NCBI GenBank assembly: GCA_036874045.1 | Contig: CM072346.1 | Location: 15,352,001 to 15,416,000 of the forward strand | Direction of reading: 5' to 3' | Source of the DNA: Cymodocea nodosa | Lineage: Eukaryota > Streptophyta > Magnoliopsida > Alismatales > Cymodoceaceae | Length of the DNA: 64,000 bases | In this document: positions 36,857 through 47,819 of the stretch, in pieces | Position numbering within the stretch: position 1 is the stretch's first letter | Layout: every line of letters begins with the position of its first letter | Program-made: the position numbers and the translations under genes | The notes under the pieces: generated by a model | Seen by the model: only the letters and a program-made list of their open reading frames with translations | What the model was told of the DNA's origin: nothing | Database searches by the model: none

Positions 36857-37545
36857 GGTACATTTCCTATAAATTTAGTTCTAAATAGTAATTCTTGTTC
36901 ACTCTTAGTAACGTTGATAGTTATTTATTGTTGCCTCTATGTTAATGTATAGTAGTATCATATATGTAAGACACATTCCCTTATTGGTACACTTCCTATA
37001 AATTTCTGTTTTTTAACTACAGGGAGTCGGAAAGGGTTTTGTAACATAGTCAATTGATTTTGTTTGATAACATTACTTTAGTTTCTATCTAGTCAATTCA
37101 TTTATTTAGAGATGTTAACCTCGCAGAAGATGTTATCTCAATGAGATTCATGAGTTATATCCAATTCAGACCATATTTGACATATTTTTATGACACCATT
37201 ACATTTGATTCATGTCATGTTTTATATTACAGGAATATGACTTTTAAGAGGAAGAAATACGTGAACTGAAATATCAGACAGATGAATTTTTTTTTTAGGT
37301 ATTTTAACGTCAAAAATAAGAGAAAGAAATACAAAATGGGATGAAAAAATTATAATTAGATACATGAATTAAAGTGATTGCAAAGTATAATAATAAGATT
37401 AAGGTAAATGTTGAGAAAAAATATATTGAAAGTAGAATAAAAACTTGAAAGATAATGTATAAAAATTATACAAAAATTTTAAAGTAAAGTGGACGAAGGT
37501 AAAACTATATTTATAGTTACACTGACATGTCAAAAAAAATATGAG
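36857..37545 (+). mobile_element. Decayed PIF/Harbinger fragment with Myb/SANT-like domain, copy 1
   Basis: Homologous over nearly its whole length to 41911-42565. A presumed acceptor (TATTACAG) precedes ATG at 37237, which opens TFKRKKYVN followed by a stop where Trp is expected. The later part resembles the Myb/SANT-like domain of the accessory protein in PIF/Harbinger DNA transposons (KxNVEKKYxKSRMK). It is non-coding today. Confidence 0.55.
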
Positions 37546-40070
37546 ATGAATTTATGTAGATAGTTGAATGTTTTATTTTTTTTTTTGAACACATTTGTAA
37601 GTGAACTTCTAAATAATACTACTTTATTTATATTTTTTTTAGCAACATTTGAAACGTAAATCTACGATGGCCTATATACAGTATTTGATGAGAATATGAT
37701 TATTGAAATCAATAGTTAAGTTTTCCAAGATATATAATGCATACAAGATGTGGAACCTGCAAAATCTTAAGATATCTTTCTTGTTTTTAGTACTCAAGTT
37801 TCTCCATCATTTTTTGACGTTGAAGGAGGTAAAGGTAGCCCTCTTTAGCCCTCTTTTATTATAGAGCATCTATTATTAGGTTAATGAATGAAATAAGTAG
37901 TGCTATTTAAAAGTTTATGCAACAAGACGTTGAGATATATTAATGGAAACTGACTTGATAAAGAATGGAACGAAAATATTAATGAAGTTGTTATGCCATA
38001 ATTTTAAGAATAAGTGAATTTATGTTTTGTGTTAAAGTCACGAGTGTCATGGAACTCATGTTATTACGAGATTGATGGTCGTTTGAGAGCGTCAAACTGC
38101 ACCTCAGCAAGTAATTCGATGAGATTGATGGACACGCAAAAACAAAAGATGATTTCTGGCTGGTATGTATGATTTAAATTCTCGCTCTTGGGTTGACATT
38201 TTGTATAAATTAATTATCAATCTAAAATTGAAAAAAAAAAAAAAACAAACAAACAAACAAAAACAAAAGATTAAGCTCTTGGCTGGCTGGCATGCTTTTC
38301 TGACACGCACACACCCTTAAAATTATTTAATTGTAACAAAAATCTTAATGAAGTAGACGTCCTACAATTCCCATCCATATGTGGTTTCGATTGATGGAGC
38401 GCTGGCCCACAGCATGGAAGGGCGAGGACACGACGAGCACAACTTCTTGCTCGAAAAGGAAATCTCAACCCTATGTTTGAATACAATATTGCAACCTGAG
38501 AAATGAATTTCTGAATGATATATGAGAAGAATATGATATATACAGCGGCGGGAAATATTTCAATGGTGGGTGGTAGAGCACACGATCGTTGCAACGACAC
38601 CCCCACCCAAGAGAGAGTGGGACGTGCAAGTATGAAACATATATACATAATGTGATGTCATAGGTGATATCATCATCCTCAAAAAAAAAAAAAAAAAAAA
38701 AACGTTAAGGCAGTGAAACATCCACCATCACTTATATATTTAACTATATATATATATATGTGTGTGTGTGTGTAAGTACGGCGATGAATATTTTTATTGT
38801 TGAACATGAAAAGGAGAGAGAAAAAGAAGAGGAGAAGAAGAGGGAAAATAAGAAATATTATTGTGTTTTTATAATTTTTTCTTTTAGCTAACTCTTAATT
38901 TTTTTTAGTCCAAAATTTTAGTATTATTAGAGATTTGTGTATAGTTTTAACAAGGATGGTGGTTTATGTAATTATATTCATAAATATTTGTCATTAATGT
39001 TATGCATTATTCTAGAATAATGCATGGATATAGTGGTATTAGTATACATTTCAAATCCATAAGTATAAACATATTAGTATTATTGCAAATTTATATTGAT
39101 TATAACATAATTATGTGTTTATGCAAATATTGAGATTTTGCATAACTTCTTAAGATTAGTACATGACATTATTGAGCTTACGGTGAAATTTGATATATAT
39201 TAAAATGAATGAATGTTTAGTTATGAACTTGGCTATGAGAGTATAGTACTATGATATTGTATATGATAGAGATAGATAATATGTTGGACATTGTCTTGAA
39301 CACTCTTAAATATCCAACTTTAGTCACAGGAAGATATGCAATAGTTGATCTTTATTGTAAGGAGTAAATATGCAGTCATAGTTAAAAATATATAAGTAAT
39401 CTTGATATTAAGGTCTAATGTATTATTGTAATTTATTTGTGACAAGAATGCATATTTTTTATTATTACATTAAGTTGATAGTACAACTTTACCCTTTACA
39501 TGCATAATATGTTATTTATTTTATTTTAGACTAATAGTAGAATGATTTACTAGACTTTAACTCATATGTTATTATTTTTTTTAAGATATTCGATAGATAT
39601 TCTAAGAAAACATAAGTAGATAAGAAGAATTAGTCAGTCATTTTTTATTGACTATAATAAAATATCGTGAATAACAGATTTTATAGTTTGCACATTATTT
39701 TGTATTTTTCTTATTTAAAGTCAGACTGTAAATAACTTATATTATTTTCTATATAAGTTTATTTACATATAGTATGAGTTTCTATTATTATATATTGTTA
39801 GTAGTTCTCAACTTTATAATATTAAAAGAAAGAAAAATTTATTTATGCGTGTTTTTTTTCGATGGAACGAAAGAATTACGGAAGTCTATGGGTTGTTTCG
39901 TTAAAAAGAGGAGAGAGAGGGCTTAAAAAAGTATGCATTAATTCCATGACGCCACCATTTTGTGCTTCGGACGGCGACCCTCCGCCACCATGGCCCGTCG
40001 CCCTCCGTCGCTAACTCATTCATGTCTTCCCTTCCTCTCCTCCCACAAGGGCAGGATGGCCACCCGCCTC
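37546..40070. other. AT-rich intergenic region with simple repeats
   Basis: It contains an A-rich (AAAC)n run at about 38228-38265, a poly-A run of about 22 at 38680-38702, and a (TA)n(TG)n run at about 38745-38774. Bases 38880-39850 are over 75 percent A+T by eye and hold no gene. The last 130 bases before the DC1 leader are GC-rich. Confidence 0.5.
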
Positions 40071-40143
40071 TTTAAGTATGTGACTATACAAGAATGGAGG
40101 ACAGTGTCCGCTTCGAGATCGAGAGAGGCAGCTAGCAGAGAAG
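40071..40143 (+). promoter_or_regulatory. DC1 gene leader, copy 1
   Basis: Almost identical to the leaders at 44972-45044 and 46141-46213. Similarity between copy 1 and the others starts at TTTAAGTATGTGACT, so the duplicated unit begins about 70 bases before the ATG. Confidence 0.7.
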
Positions 40144-40782
40144 ATGGAGAACCCCATCATTTCCCACAGCCATAACCATCCCCTCTCCATGGTCTATCAA
40201 TCGAACCCGTACATTTGCGGCGGCTGCATGACCTCCGGCTACGGCCACCGATATTGCTGCACCACCTGTCCCGTCTTCAACCTTCATATCCTCTGCGCCA
40301 CCTGCCCCACCATCGTCACCACCCGCTTCACAAGCCCCTACATGACCTTAACCCTCGGCCCCGCCCCCGCTCCGGGTTGGACCATTATCTGCGACATCTG
40401 CCGCTACCAGGTCCACGGCATGTTCTACCACTGCGGCAACTTCCACGCGCACCCTCTGTGCGCCCATTCTCCGCCAACCGTCAACGACGCCCCGGCTCAC
40501 CCCTACCACCTGCTCTGGGCGGTGGTTAAACCCTCTCCGAGTAGATGTCACGCGTGCGGTACGGACTGCGTCGGACTTCGGTACCGGTGCAACAACGGCT
40601 GCGGCGTGGACTTCCATCTGGAGTGCCTCGTTGGAGCTGGCGGAGTTGGAGGACGAGAAGTGGAGGTCGGATGTCGTCAGAGGAGGAGGAAGAGAGACAT
40701 TGCCCTTGCACTGCTTGCCGGTGGTCTCAGGGCAGCATCCGTCATTGATATTGCAATCGTCGTCGGAGGTCTTCTTCTTTAG
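40144..40782 (+). CDS. DC1 (Cys/His-rich C1) domain protein, copy A
   Basis: An intron-less 212-residue protein with repeated Cys/His zinc-binding C1 units of the plant-expanded DC1 type. It opens SHSHNHPLSMVYQSNPYICG, and then CGGCMTSGYGHRYCC and FNLHILCATCP form the first unit. CDICRYQVHGMFYHCGNFHAH and PLCAH form the second. CHACGTDCVGLRYRCNNGC and VDFHLECL form the third. The tail has a basic RRRKRD segment and a hydrophobic end. DC1 proteins are implicated in defence and in redox or hormone responses in plants, but the target of this one is unknown. It has a near-identical paralogue 6.07 kb downstream. Codon use is strongly GC-biased against the AT-rich surroundings. Confidence 0.9.
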   Translation: MENPIISHSHNHPLSMVYQSNPYICGGCMTSGYGHRYCCTTCPVFNLHILCATCPTIVTTRFTSPYMTLTLGPAPAPGWTIICDICRYQVHGMFYHCGNFHAHPLCAHSPPTVNDAPAHPYHLLWAVVKPSPSRCHACGTDCVGLRYRCNNGCGVDFHLECLVGAGGVGGREVEVGCRQRRRKRDIALALLAGGLRAASVIDIAIVVGGLLL

Positions 40783-40943
40783 TCGTTCTTTACATCAATC
40801 AACTGAAGTTGGTTTTTCTTTGCTGGGACTTAAGTTGTCATAATAATTTCTGAATTTGATAATTACTCTTATTAGATCGATGTTATAAAAATTCCAAGAT
40901 TAAAATGGAACGGAAGAAACTACATGATATCATCGATCTTTGC

Positions 40944-41340
40944 TACATAATATGACATGAAAAGTTTATATATCATCGATCTTATATGTTCAATCCGAGA
41001 GAGAGAGAGAAGGATTATTAATGTTGGAAGAATTAATATGCATCCAAATTTTTGTTATGGACTATTGAAATTACATGCACATCCTAAACAAAACTACTTA
41101 TTTCAAAGGGCGCACGTGAGAGATCGATTTGATCCACGGCATGTTCTACCATTGCGGCAACTGCCCTCCTCACCTTCTGTTAAATCGCCCATTCCCCGGC
41201 GACCGCTTAAGGCGCCGCGGCCTAACCCCAGCACCCGCTCCGGGCGGCGTCTGACCCCGCTCCCGGCAGATGTCACGCGTGCAGTGGGATTGCGTCGGAC
41301 TCCGGTTCAGGTGCAACGATGGCTGCGTCTTGGAAGAAGG
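40944..41340 (+). pseudogene. DC1 fragment downstream of copy A
   Basis: After a conserved non-coding stretch with a GA run, a broken piece of a DC1 gene starts near 41135 (HGMFYHCGNCPPHL) and continues in shifted frames to about 41335 (CVGLRFRCNDGC-like). It retains only parts of units two and three, and several shifts interrupt it. The same arrangement follows copy B, so the fragment was already there when the unit duplicated. Confidence 0.8.
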
Positions 41341-41559
41341 GATGGAGGAGGTTGTTAAGATATTTTACGAGGGTACTCTTAAGATATTTTCAAAATTTCA
41401 AGATTGTTAAGGTTTATTTGTATATCTAGAAAGAAATAAAAAGAAAGATTAAAAAAGTAATGAAAAAGAAAGTTATAAAAAGTTAGAAATGTAAATATTT
41501 ATATATAATAAAAAGTAACTGAAAGTAACAAAATTAATAAAATACAATTATTTAATATT

Positions 41560-41840
41560 CATGATAAGTTTACAAATGAAATATAATTTTTATAATAAAA
41601 GATGATGAAATATGATTTTTATAATTTATGATGGAAAAATATGACTTTTCAGATAGAAGATGATCAAATATGATTTTTACAATAAATCAATTAGGATTTT
41701 TATAATTTATGATAGTAAAGTATGATTTTTAGAATAAGATATGATTGCTATGAAAATAAATTATGATTTTTAAGATAAAAAATGTTAAAATATTATTTTT
41801 ATGATTTATGATAAGAATATATAATTCATAAAGAAATTAA
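41560..41840. repeat. Degenerate AT-rich tandem repeat
   Basis: Repeated ATGATTTTTATAAT-like blocks occur at irregular intervals of about 30-60 bases. It looks like a decayed minisatellite. Confidence 0.5.
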
Positions 41841-41910
41841 AAGAAAACTTTTACTCATATATGATGAAGATAAATCATCACTTTTTAACTCTTTTGTACC
41901 TTACAAGATT

Positions 41911-42565
41911 GGTACACTTCTTATAAATTTAGTTCTAAATAGTAGTTTTTGTTCACTCTCAATAACGTTGATAGCTATTTATTGTTGACTTCATGTTAAT
42001 GTATGGTAGTATCATATATATAGGACACATTTCCTTATTGGTACACTTACTATAAACTTCACTTTTCTAATTAGAGAGAGTCTGGAAGGGTTTTTAACTT
42101 CAATAGTCAATTCATAGAGTTATATCCAAATCAAGCCATATTTGGCATATGTTTATGACACCATTACATTTGATTCATGTCGAACTTTAGACATATATTT
42201 AGTGATTGCGAGTAATATATATTAATGAATTTTGTCATTATCTTTTGGATGATAGGCATATTTTAGATTACAAGAATATGACTTATAAAAGGAAAAAATA
42301 CGTGAACTAGGGCACCAAATAGGATAAAATCTTTTTAGATATTTAAGCATCAAAAATAAGAGAAGAGAATGCAAAACAATGAGATGAAAAGATCAAACTA
42401 GATACATTGGCTAAAGTGATTATAGAGTACAATAATAAGACCAAGGCAAATGTTGAGAAAAAATATGTTAAAAGTAGAATGAAAATATAGAGGACAATGT
42501 ACAAAAATTATACAAAAATTTTAAAGCAAAGTAGATGGGTGTGAGACTATATTCATGGTTATACC
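41911..42565 (+). mobile_element. Decayed PIF/Harbinger fragment with Myb/SANT-like domain, copy 2
   Basis: Same family and orientation as 36857-37545. ATG at 42278 opens TYKRKKYVN. The Myb/SANT-like part reads LAKVIIEYNNKTKANVEKKY and KSRMK, with internal stops. Both copies lost the Trp codon after YVN, one to TGA and the other to TAG, so they decayed independently. The right end is cut by the LTR that starts at 42566. Confidence 0.6.
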
Positions 42566-44495
42566 TGTTAGAACCCGAGTATTTTGATAATGCAAAACCT
42601 ATGTGAGGAAACATATTGTATTTCACAGTTAAGTCTGTACTGCATTAGATCAGAAGGCTGTTAGAATAAATTCCAAGCAGAGGAACAGATCGAGAAGGTT
42701 CCAGATGATAATACTTTTAAGATACAGCAAAATCAGACAGTTACAAGTTCAAGTATCCGAAGAGTAAAAAGCAGCAAGACTATCAAACAGTTAGAAGGAT
42801 AACTATCCGAATTTTACAAAGCCTTCAGAGAGTTATTTAATCAGACAGTTAAGAAGATTGAATGATCGGATAGTTAAGGAGTTAACTATCTGGAAGCTTA
42901 AAGGACTTTGTCGGAGAGTTACAGGTATAACTATCTGAAAGTTAAGTCATTCAATAAACCACGTGTAGAAATACAGAACGAAAGCTTAAAAGACTTGTCG
43001 GAGAGTTAGATAACTATCCGAGTTTTCTTTTCGGAGAGTTAGATAACTATTTGAGTTTTTCGGTAAGTTACAGGCATAACTTTCCGGAACTTAAGTTATT
43101 TTATTACGCACGTGCAAAATGGAGAAGCCAGCAGTTGAAAGTTTAAATGGGAAATCGAAGAGTTAGATAACTATCCGAAATTTCAAAGAGAGTTTCGTTA
43201 AGTTACAGTTTAACTATCCGAAACATAAGTTAGTGAATTTCCCACATGCAGAAATCTAGACAGATGCTCAAATGGGTTTTCGGAGAGTTATAAAGATAAC
43301 TATCTTAAATTTCAAAAGAGTTTCGGTGAGTTACAGTTTAACCATCCGAAAGTTAAGTCAATGAATTTCCCACGTGCATAAATCTAGATAGATGCTCAAA
43401 TGGGTTTTCGAAGAGTTAGAAAGATAACTATCCAAAATTTCAAAAGAGTTTCAGTGAGTTATAGTTTAACCATCCAAAACTTAAGTCATTGAATTTCCCA
43501 CGTGCAGAATTCCATAGAGTGGCTCAAATAAGTTTTCAGAGAGTTAGAAAAATAACAATCCGAAATCCTGAAGCATTTCGGTGAGTTACAATGATAACCT
43601 TCTGAAACTTAAGTCAACCCTTTATGCATGTGCTAAATTAAAGCAATCGAAAAGTTGACAGAGTCAAACTATCCGACAAGTATATAACTGTTTGGTGAGT
43701 TACAGTTATAAGTATCTGATTGGATGACAGCTCACATTTAAATATTCTAGAATCCTACTTGACAGTAAAGGTTAAGTGATCTTTCGGTGAGTTATAGTTA
43801 CTCTTCGGAGAGTTGCATAGCTAACCATCCTAAAGAATAGGAAAATCGATAAGATATCTTGAAACGATTTTTCTAAATGATCACTTGCCGTATTGGGACT
43901 TGATCCTAATCAAGTACAGTAGAATGCATACGTTGGAGGAAAATATGATCGTTGTACATATCAAGTATATATTCAAAATATAGACAACGAATATACGTAG
44001 AGATACACAGTGAGCTACACTAAAAATTCCATTTACACTCAAGTCTGCAAACAGTGAAGAATATTCAGAAGATCTACTGTAGAAAAAGTTCTTGCGCTAA
44101 AACTCTGATTGAAGGTTTAAAGTTATTGGTTCGTGGCGTCAACCTAAAAGCTACATACAGTGTTGGTTTTAGTTTCGACCTGAAAACTCTAGAGGTTAGT
44201 TTACTAAAGTTTTTACCTGAAATCTTCTGTGTAGTTGGTTCTTGCTTTGACCTGATTGCAAGTGTGTAAGTGTTGAAACACTTAGTGAAGCCCAAGTGAA
44301 TCTTGGGGGTGGACTAGCCAAATTGGTGAACCACCTAAAAAATTTGGTATGTGTTTCTTATCTCTGTTGATTTGCATTATATTAGTTTCATCTCATTACA
44401 TTTCTGTTGAATCATTCGATTCAACATTAAAAGAATTTTAAAACTACAAACTTTCACCATTCACCTTCCCTTTGGTCAGCCTATCGATTCTAACA
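42566..44495 (+). mobile_element. Long LTR, probably Ty1/copia (Sirevirus-like), with primer-binding site remnant
   Basis: A 1930-base segment bounded by the inverted ends TGTTAGAA and TTCTAACA. Just after it, TTGATATCAAAATA at 44498 resembles a worn Met-tRNA primer-binding site, so this is a 5' LTR with little or no internal region left. No second LTR or polyprotein remnant is found in the window. The opening TGTTAGAACCCGAGTATTTT resembles Sirevirus LTRs, which is the only basis for the family. It contains a tandem array at 42960-43640. The element is broken. Confidence 0.65.
42960..43640. repeat. Tandem array of about 128-bp units inside the LTR
   Basis: Units begin near 42962, 43111, 43247, 43374, 43502 and 43627, each with a GTGCA-like start, an AGAGTTAGATAACTATCCGA-like core and a GTGAGTTACAGTTTAACCAT-like core. 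The middle units are most alike. Both cores are near-palindromic around AGTTA and TAACT. Confidence 0.75.
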
Positions 44496-44619
44496 ATTGA
44501 TATCAAAATAAGGTTAATACTTGATAAGATTTCAACTGCACTCCCCCACTCTCCTCTTCTTCTTTCCCTTCCACCTGCTCGATTACATTTGCGTCACCCC
44601 CGTCTCCGCCATCCGTGTC

Positions 44620-45064
44620 TGCCGTAAAAGTAAACGTCTACTGTCTACTTGCGCTTGACTATGTATTAACCATGTATACTATCGGATTTGTATTGTTCCG
44701 TCCTCAATTTTTTGGGTTGTTAAATTCTTCATGGAGACTACATGTGTTACTTTTGGTATCTCAGTTTTGTGTTTCATAGCCGAGATCTTTATTTATTTAA
44801 TTGCTACTTAGAAAACAAACAAACAAAAAGGCTTTTGAGTGCCCAGGGGTTGACTTTGGAAGGTCTGCCGTCTACTTGCGCTCGATTATTTAATTTGTTG
44901 ATCATGTGGACGCGTAATGCGGAAGACTACGTCCAGCTCCAGCTACCACTGCCAGCGTTCTACTTGTTCTCTTTAAGTATGTGACTAGACAAGAATGGAG
45001 GACATTGTCCGCTTCGAGATCGAGAGAGGCAGCTAGCAGAGAAGATGGAGAACCCCATCATTAC
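44620..45064 (+). pseudogene. Orphan DC1 upstream region, leader and first six codons
   Basis: Bases 44972-45063 match the leader of both full DC1 genes and the codons for MENPII. The match ends sharply at 45063. The sequence then continues in frame as TNSWSDSIKL and on to a stop at 29 codons. The 5' part (44620-44970) matches the upstream sequence of copy B in pieces. This is a truncated duplicate, not a working DC1 gene. Confidence 0.8.
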
Positions 45065-45139
45065 CAATTCATGGTCTGACTCGATCAAACTCACCATTCA
45101 CATCATTGATTTCGCTGTCTATGACCGAACATAAGATCT

Positions 45140-45900
45140 CCGAATGCGAGAGCATAAAAGTAAACGTCTGCTGTCTACGTGCGCTTGATTATCTATTGAC
45201 CATGTGAACCATTGGATTTTTACTGTTCTGTCGTCTTATTTTTGTGTTAGTAAAATTCTTCTGTGGAGACTACTTGTATTTTTATTTTTTTATCTTTTAA
45301 AAATATCATAGAGATGATAATATGTAAATATTGATAAACATTCAAAAATATACATTAGGAATATCTAAAAAGGCGAAAACTTGTAGAATATCTTGTTAAT
45401 CCTTCACATGATAGATTTTCCTAAATATCATGTATTTTGTTCTACAGAGATTTCTAATTAATTGGAGATAACTTAAGTGGTATCATCTATTAACTCGATT
45501 GAGATTAATGAATGAAGTTAACTTGTGAATTGAATAAGTAGTATATACCTCTACAATTTGTCAATACTTGAGTAGAGCCAATATTAATATCCATAGACAT
45601 TACACAAGAATTTCTTAGATAGTCATCTATTTTGATTTTACTCTCATTCAAATACAGTTAACTTCAAAATTTTTATAAAAGTAGATATTTGATAATAGAT
45701 GTAAATACATCTTTGGAAACTACTTATACTACTTTTGGTATATCAGTTTTGTGTTTCGCACCTGAGATTTTTATTTATATAATTACTATATGGGAAAAAG
45801 AAGAAAACTTTTAAGTGGTAAGGAGTTGAGGTAGTCTAATTGCGCTCGATTATTTAATGCGTTAATGAAGTGAACGGGTAACGTGGAAGACTGTGTTTAA
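45140..45900 (+). repeat. Second copy of the DC1 upstream repeat, with an insertion
   Basis: The parts at 45150-45270 and 45712-45900 match 44630-44735 and 44735-44930 in order. The block between them (about 45272-45711) has no counterpart and is flanked by GGAGACTACTT and GGAAACTACTT. It carries no coding capacity. Confidence 0.6.
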
Positions 45901-46029
45901 ATTTATCAATATCTCACCAAACATATAATTGTTATAAAATATATTATATAAGTTAATATGTATTTATGTGAGTTGTTTAAAAGAAATAAAATAAAATAAT
46001 GCAATATAGTATTTAGAAAAAAATTAAAC

Positions 46030-46213
46030 AAAAAAGACTTGCCCAAGGGTTGACGGTGTCTTCTTACTCTCGATTATTTAATTTGTTAATCAAATTGACG
46101 CGGAACGCGGAAGACTGTGTCCAGCGTTCTAATTGTTCTCTATAAGTATGTGACTAGACAAGAATGGAGGACAGTGTCCGCTTCGAGATCGAGAGAGGCG
46201 GCTAGCAGAGAAG
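46030..46213 (+). promoter_or_regulatory. DC1 copy B proximal promoter and leader
   Basis: Its blocks CTCGATTATTTAAT, GCGGAAGACTGTGTCCAGCG and TAAGTATGTGACTAGACAAG recur upstream of the orphan fragment. These shared blocks are the best candidates for DC1 promoter elements. Confidence 0.5.
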
Positions 46214-46858
46214 ATGGAGAACCCCATCATTTCCCACAGCCATAACCATCCCCTCTCCATGGTCTATCAATCGAACCCGTACATTTGCGGCGGCTGCATG
46301 ACCTCCGGCTACGGCCAACGATATTGCTGCTCCACCTGCCCCGGCTTCAACCTTCACATCCTCTGCGCCACCTGCCCCACCATCGTCACCACCCGCTTCA
46401 CAAGCCCCTACATGACCTTAACCCTCGCCCACGCCCCCGCTCCGGGTTGGACCATTATCTGCAACATCTGCCGCTACCACGTCGACGGCATGTTCTACCA
46501 CTGCGGCAACTTCCACGCGCACCCTCTGTGCGCCCATTCTCCGCCAACCGTCAACGGCGCCCCGGCTCACCCCCACCACCCGCTCTGGGCGGTGGCTAAC
46601 CCCGCTCCGAGCAGATGTCGAGCGTGCCGTACGGACTGCCACGGACTTCGGTACCGGTGCAACAGCGGCTGCGGCGTAGACTTCCATCTGGAGTGCCTCT
46701 TTAGAGTTGGAGGAGGAGGAGGAGGGGAGGTCGGAGGTCGGAGGAGGAAGAGAGACGTTGTCCTTGCACTGCTTGCCGGTGGTCCCAGGGCAGCATCCCT
46801 CATTGATATTTTACCGCTCATTGATATTTTAAACACCTTCGGAGGTATTCTTCTTTAG
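46214..46858 (+). CDS. DC1 (Cys/His-rich C1) domain protein, copy B
   Basis: An intron-less 214-residue paralogue of copy A, identical over most of its length. The three Cys/His units are complete (CGGCMTSGYGQRYCC, CNICRYHVDGMFYHCGNF, CRACRTDCHGLRYRCNSGC), and all putative zinc ligands of copy A are kept. The tail differs: the linker is shorter and richer in Gly, and the end has a small in-frame duplication (two IDI-L blocks). The high identity at silent sites and in the flanks indicates a recent duplication. Function is unknown beyond the DC1 family. Confidence 0.9.
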   Translation: MENPIISHSHNHPLSMVYQSNPYICGGCMTSGYGQRYCCSTCPGFNLHILCATCPTIVTTRFTSPYMTLTLAHAPAPGWTIICNICRYHVDGMFYHCGNFHAHPLCAHSPPTVNGAPAHPHHPLWAVANPAPSRCRACRTDCHGLRYRCNSGCGVDFHLECLFRVGGGGGGEVGGRRRKRDVVLALLAGGPRAASLIDILPLIDILNTFGGILL

Positions 46859-46989
46859 TCGTACTTTACATCAATCAACTCAAGTTGGTTTTTCTTTTCT
46901 GGGACTCAAAGTTGTCATAATAAGTTCTGAATTTGATGATTACTCTTGTTAGATCGATGTTATAATGGAACGAAAGAAACTACATGATA

Positions 46990-47300
46990 TCATCGATCTT
47001 TGCTACATAATATGACATGAAAAGTTTATATATGATCGACCTTATATGTTCAATCCGAGAGAGAGAGAGAGAAGGATTATTAATGTTGGAAGAATTAACA
47101 TGTATCCAAATTTTTGTTATGGAATATTGAAATTACATGCACATCCTAGACAAAACTACTTATTTCAAAGGGCGCACGTGAGAGATCGATTTGATCCACG
47201 GCATGTTCTACCATTGCGGCAACTTCCCTCCTCACCTTCTGTTAAATCGCCCATTCTCCGGCAACCGCTTACGGCCCACCCCCAGCACCCACTCTAATTT
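46990..47300 (+). pseudogene. DC1 fragment downstream of copy B
   Basis: It matches 40944-41250, including the GA run and HGMFYHCGNFPPHLLLNRPF, and is shorter than the fragment behind copy A. It is not functional. Confidence 0.8.
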
Positions 47301-47819
47301 CTATATTGAAATAAACATGAGGAACAATGGCACAATACGTCAATCTACTCACTCACCACAGGAACATTTTGAAACGAAAGGAGGTTCACATGTGGCCGGT
47401 ACCCCACAACACAAGCCGATGACCAAATGCGGCTCCGAAGGCAACAAGCTCTAGTAATCACAATTACAGTACTATAGTGGTACATCAATAAAGGAGGCTT
47501 CTTCTTTTAACTCTTTTAAATCATTTTTATATTTTATCAAAATTCCTTTCCAACAGGAACACCAGTTTTCATGAATCTTCAACTTTTCGCTGTCCGCTAA
47601 AAGTTTTCCAATTTTTTCTGGAAAATTCCTTTCAACAATAGTAACTTCCCATAAGACTTTTGTTAACAACAATATAGTCAAGTTAATTAACGACTTGAAT
47701 GTGACGCGAATAACTTGAAGTACAGGTTAACCCTACAACAATGCCATGATTAATTATACCCAATTCCTGCACCGGTCCATTCCATTGTTACAGGAAACAA
47801 TTATAATAAGTTGTAAAAA
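47301..47819. other. Convergent intergenic region
   Basis: It lies between the DC1 fragment and the chromomethylase stop, and the part near 47700-47819 is probably the chromomethylase 3' untranslated region. No gene is seen. Confidence 0.45.

Noticed and set aside
40215-40748. Alternative frames within DC1 copy A (104, 67 and 70 codons)
   Set aside because: They are Arg/His/Pro-rich shadows. The main frame has all Cys/His zinc ligands and matches copy B.
42566-44495. Solo LTR produced by recombination
   Set aside because: The five bases before and after the segment do not match, and the bases after it resemble a primer-binding site. It is better read as the 5' LTR of an element whose rest is gone.
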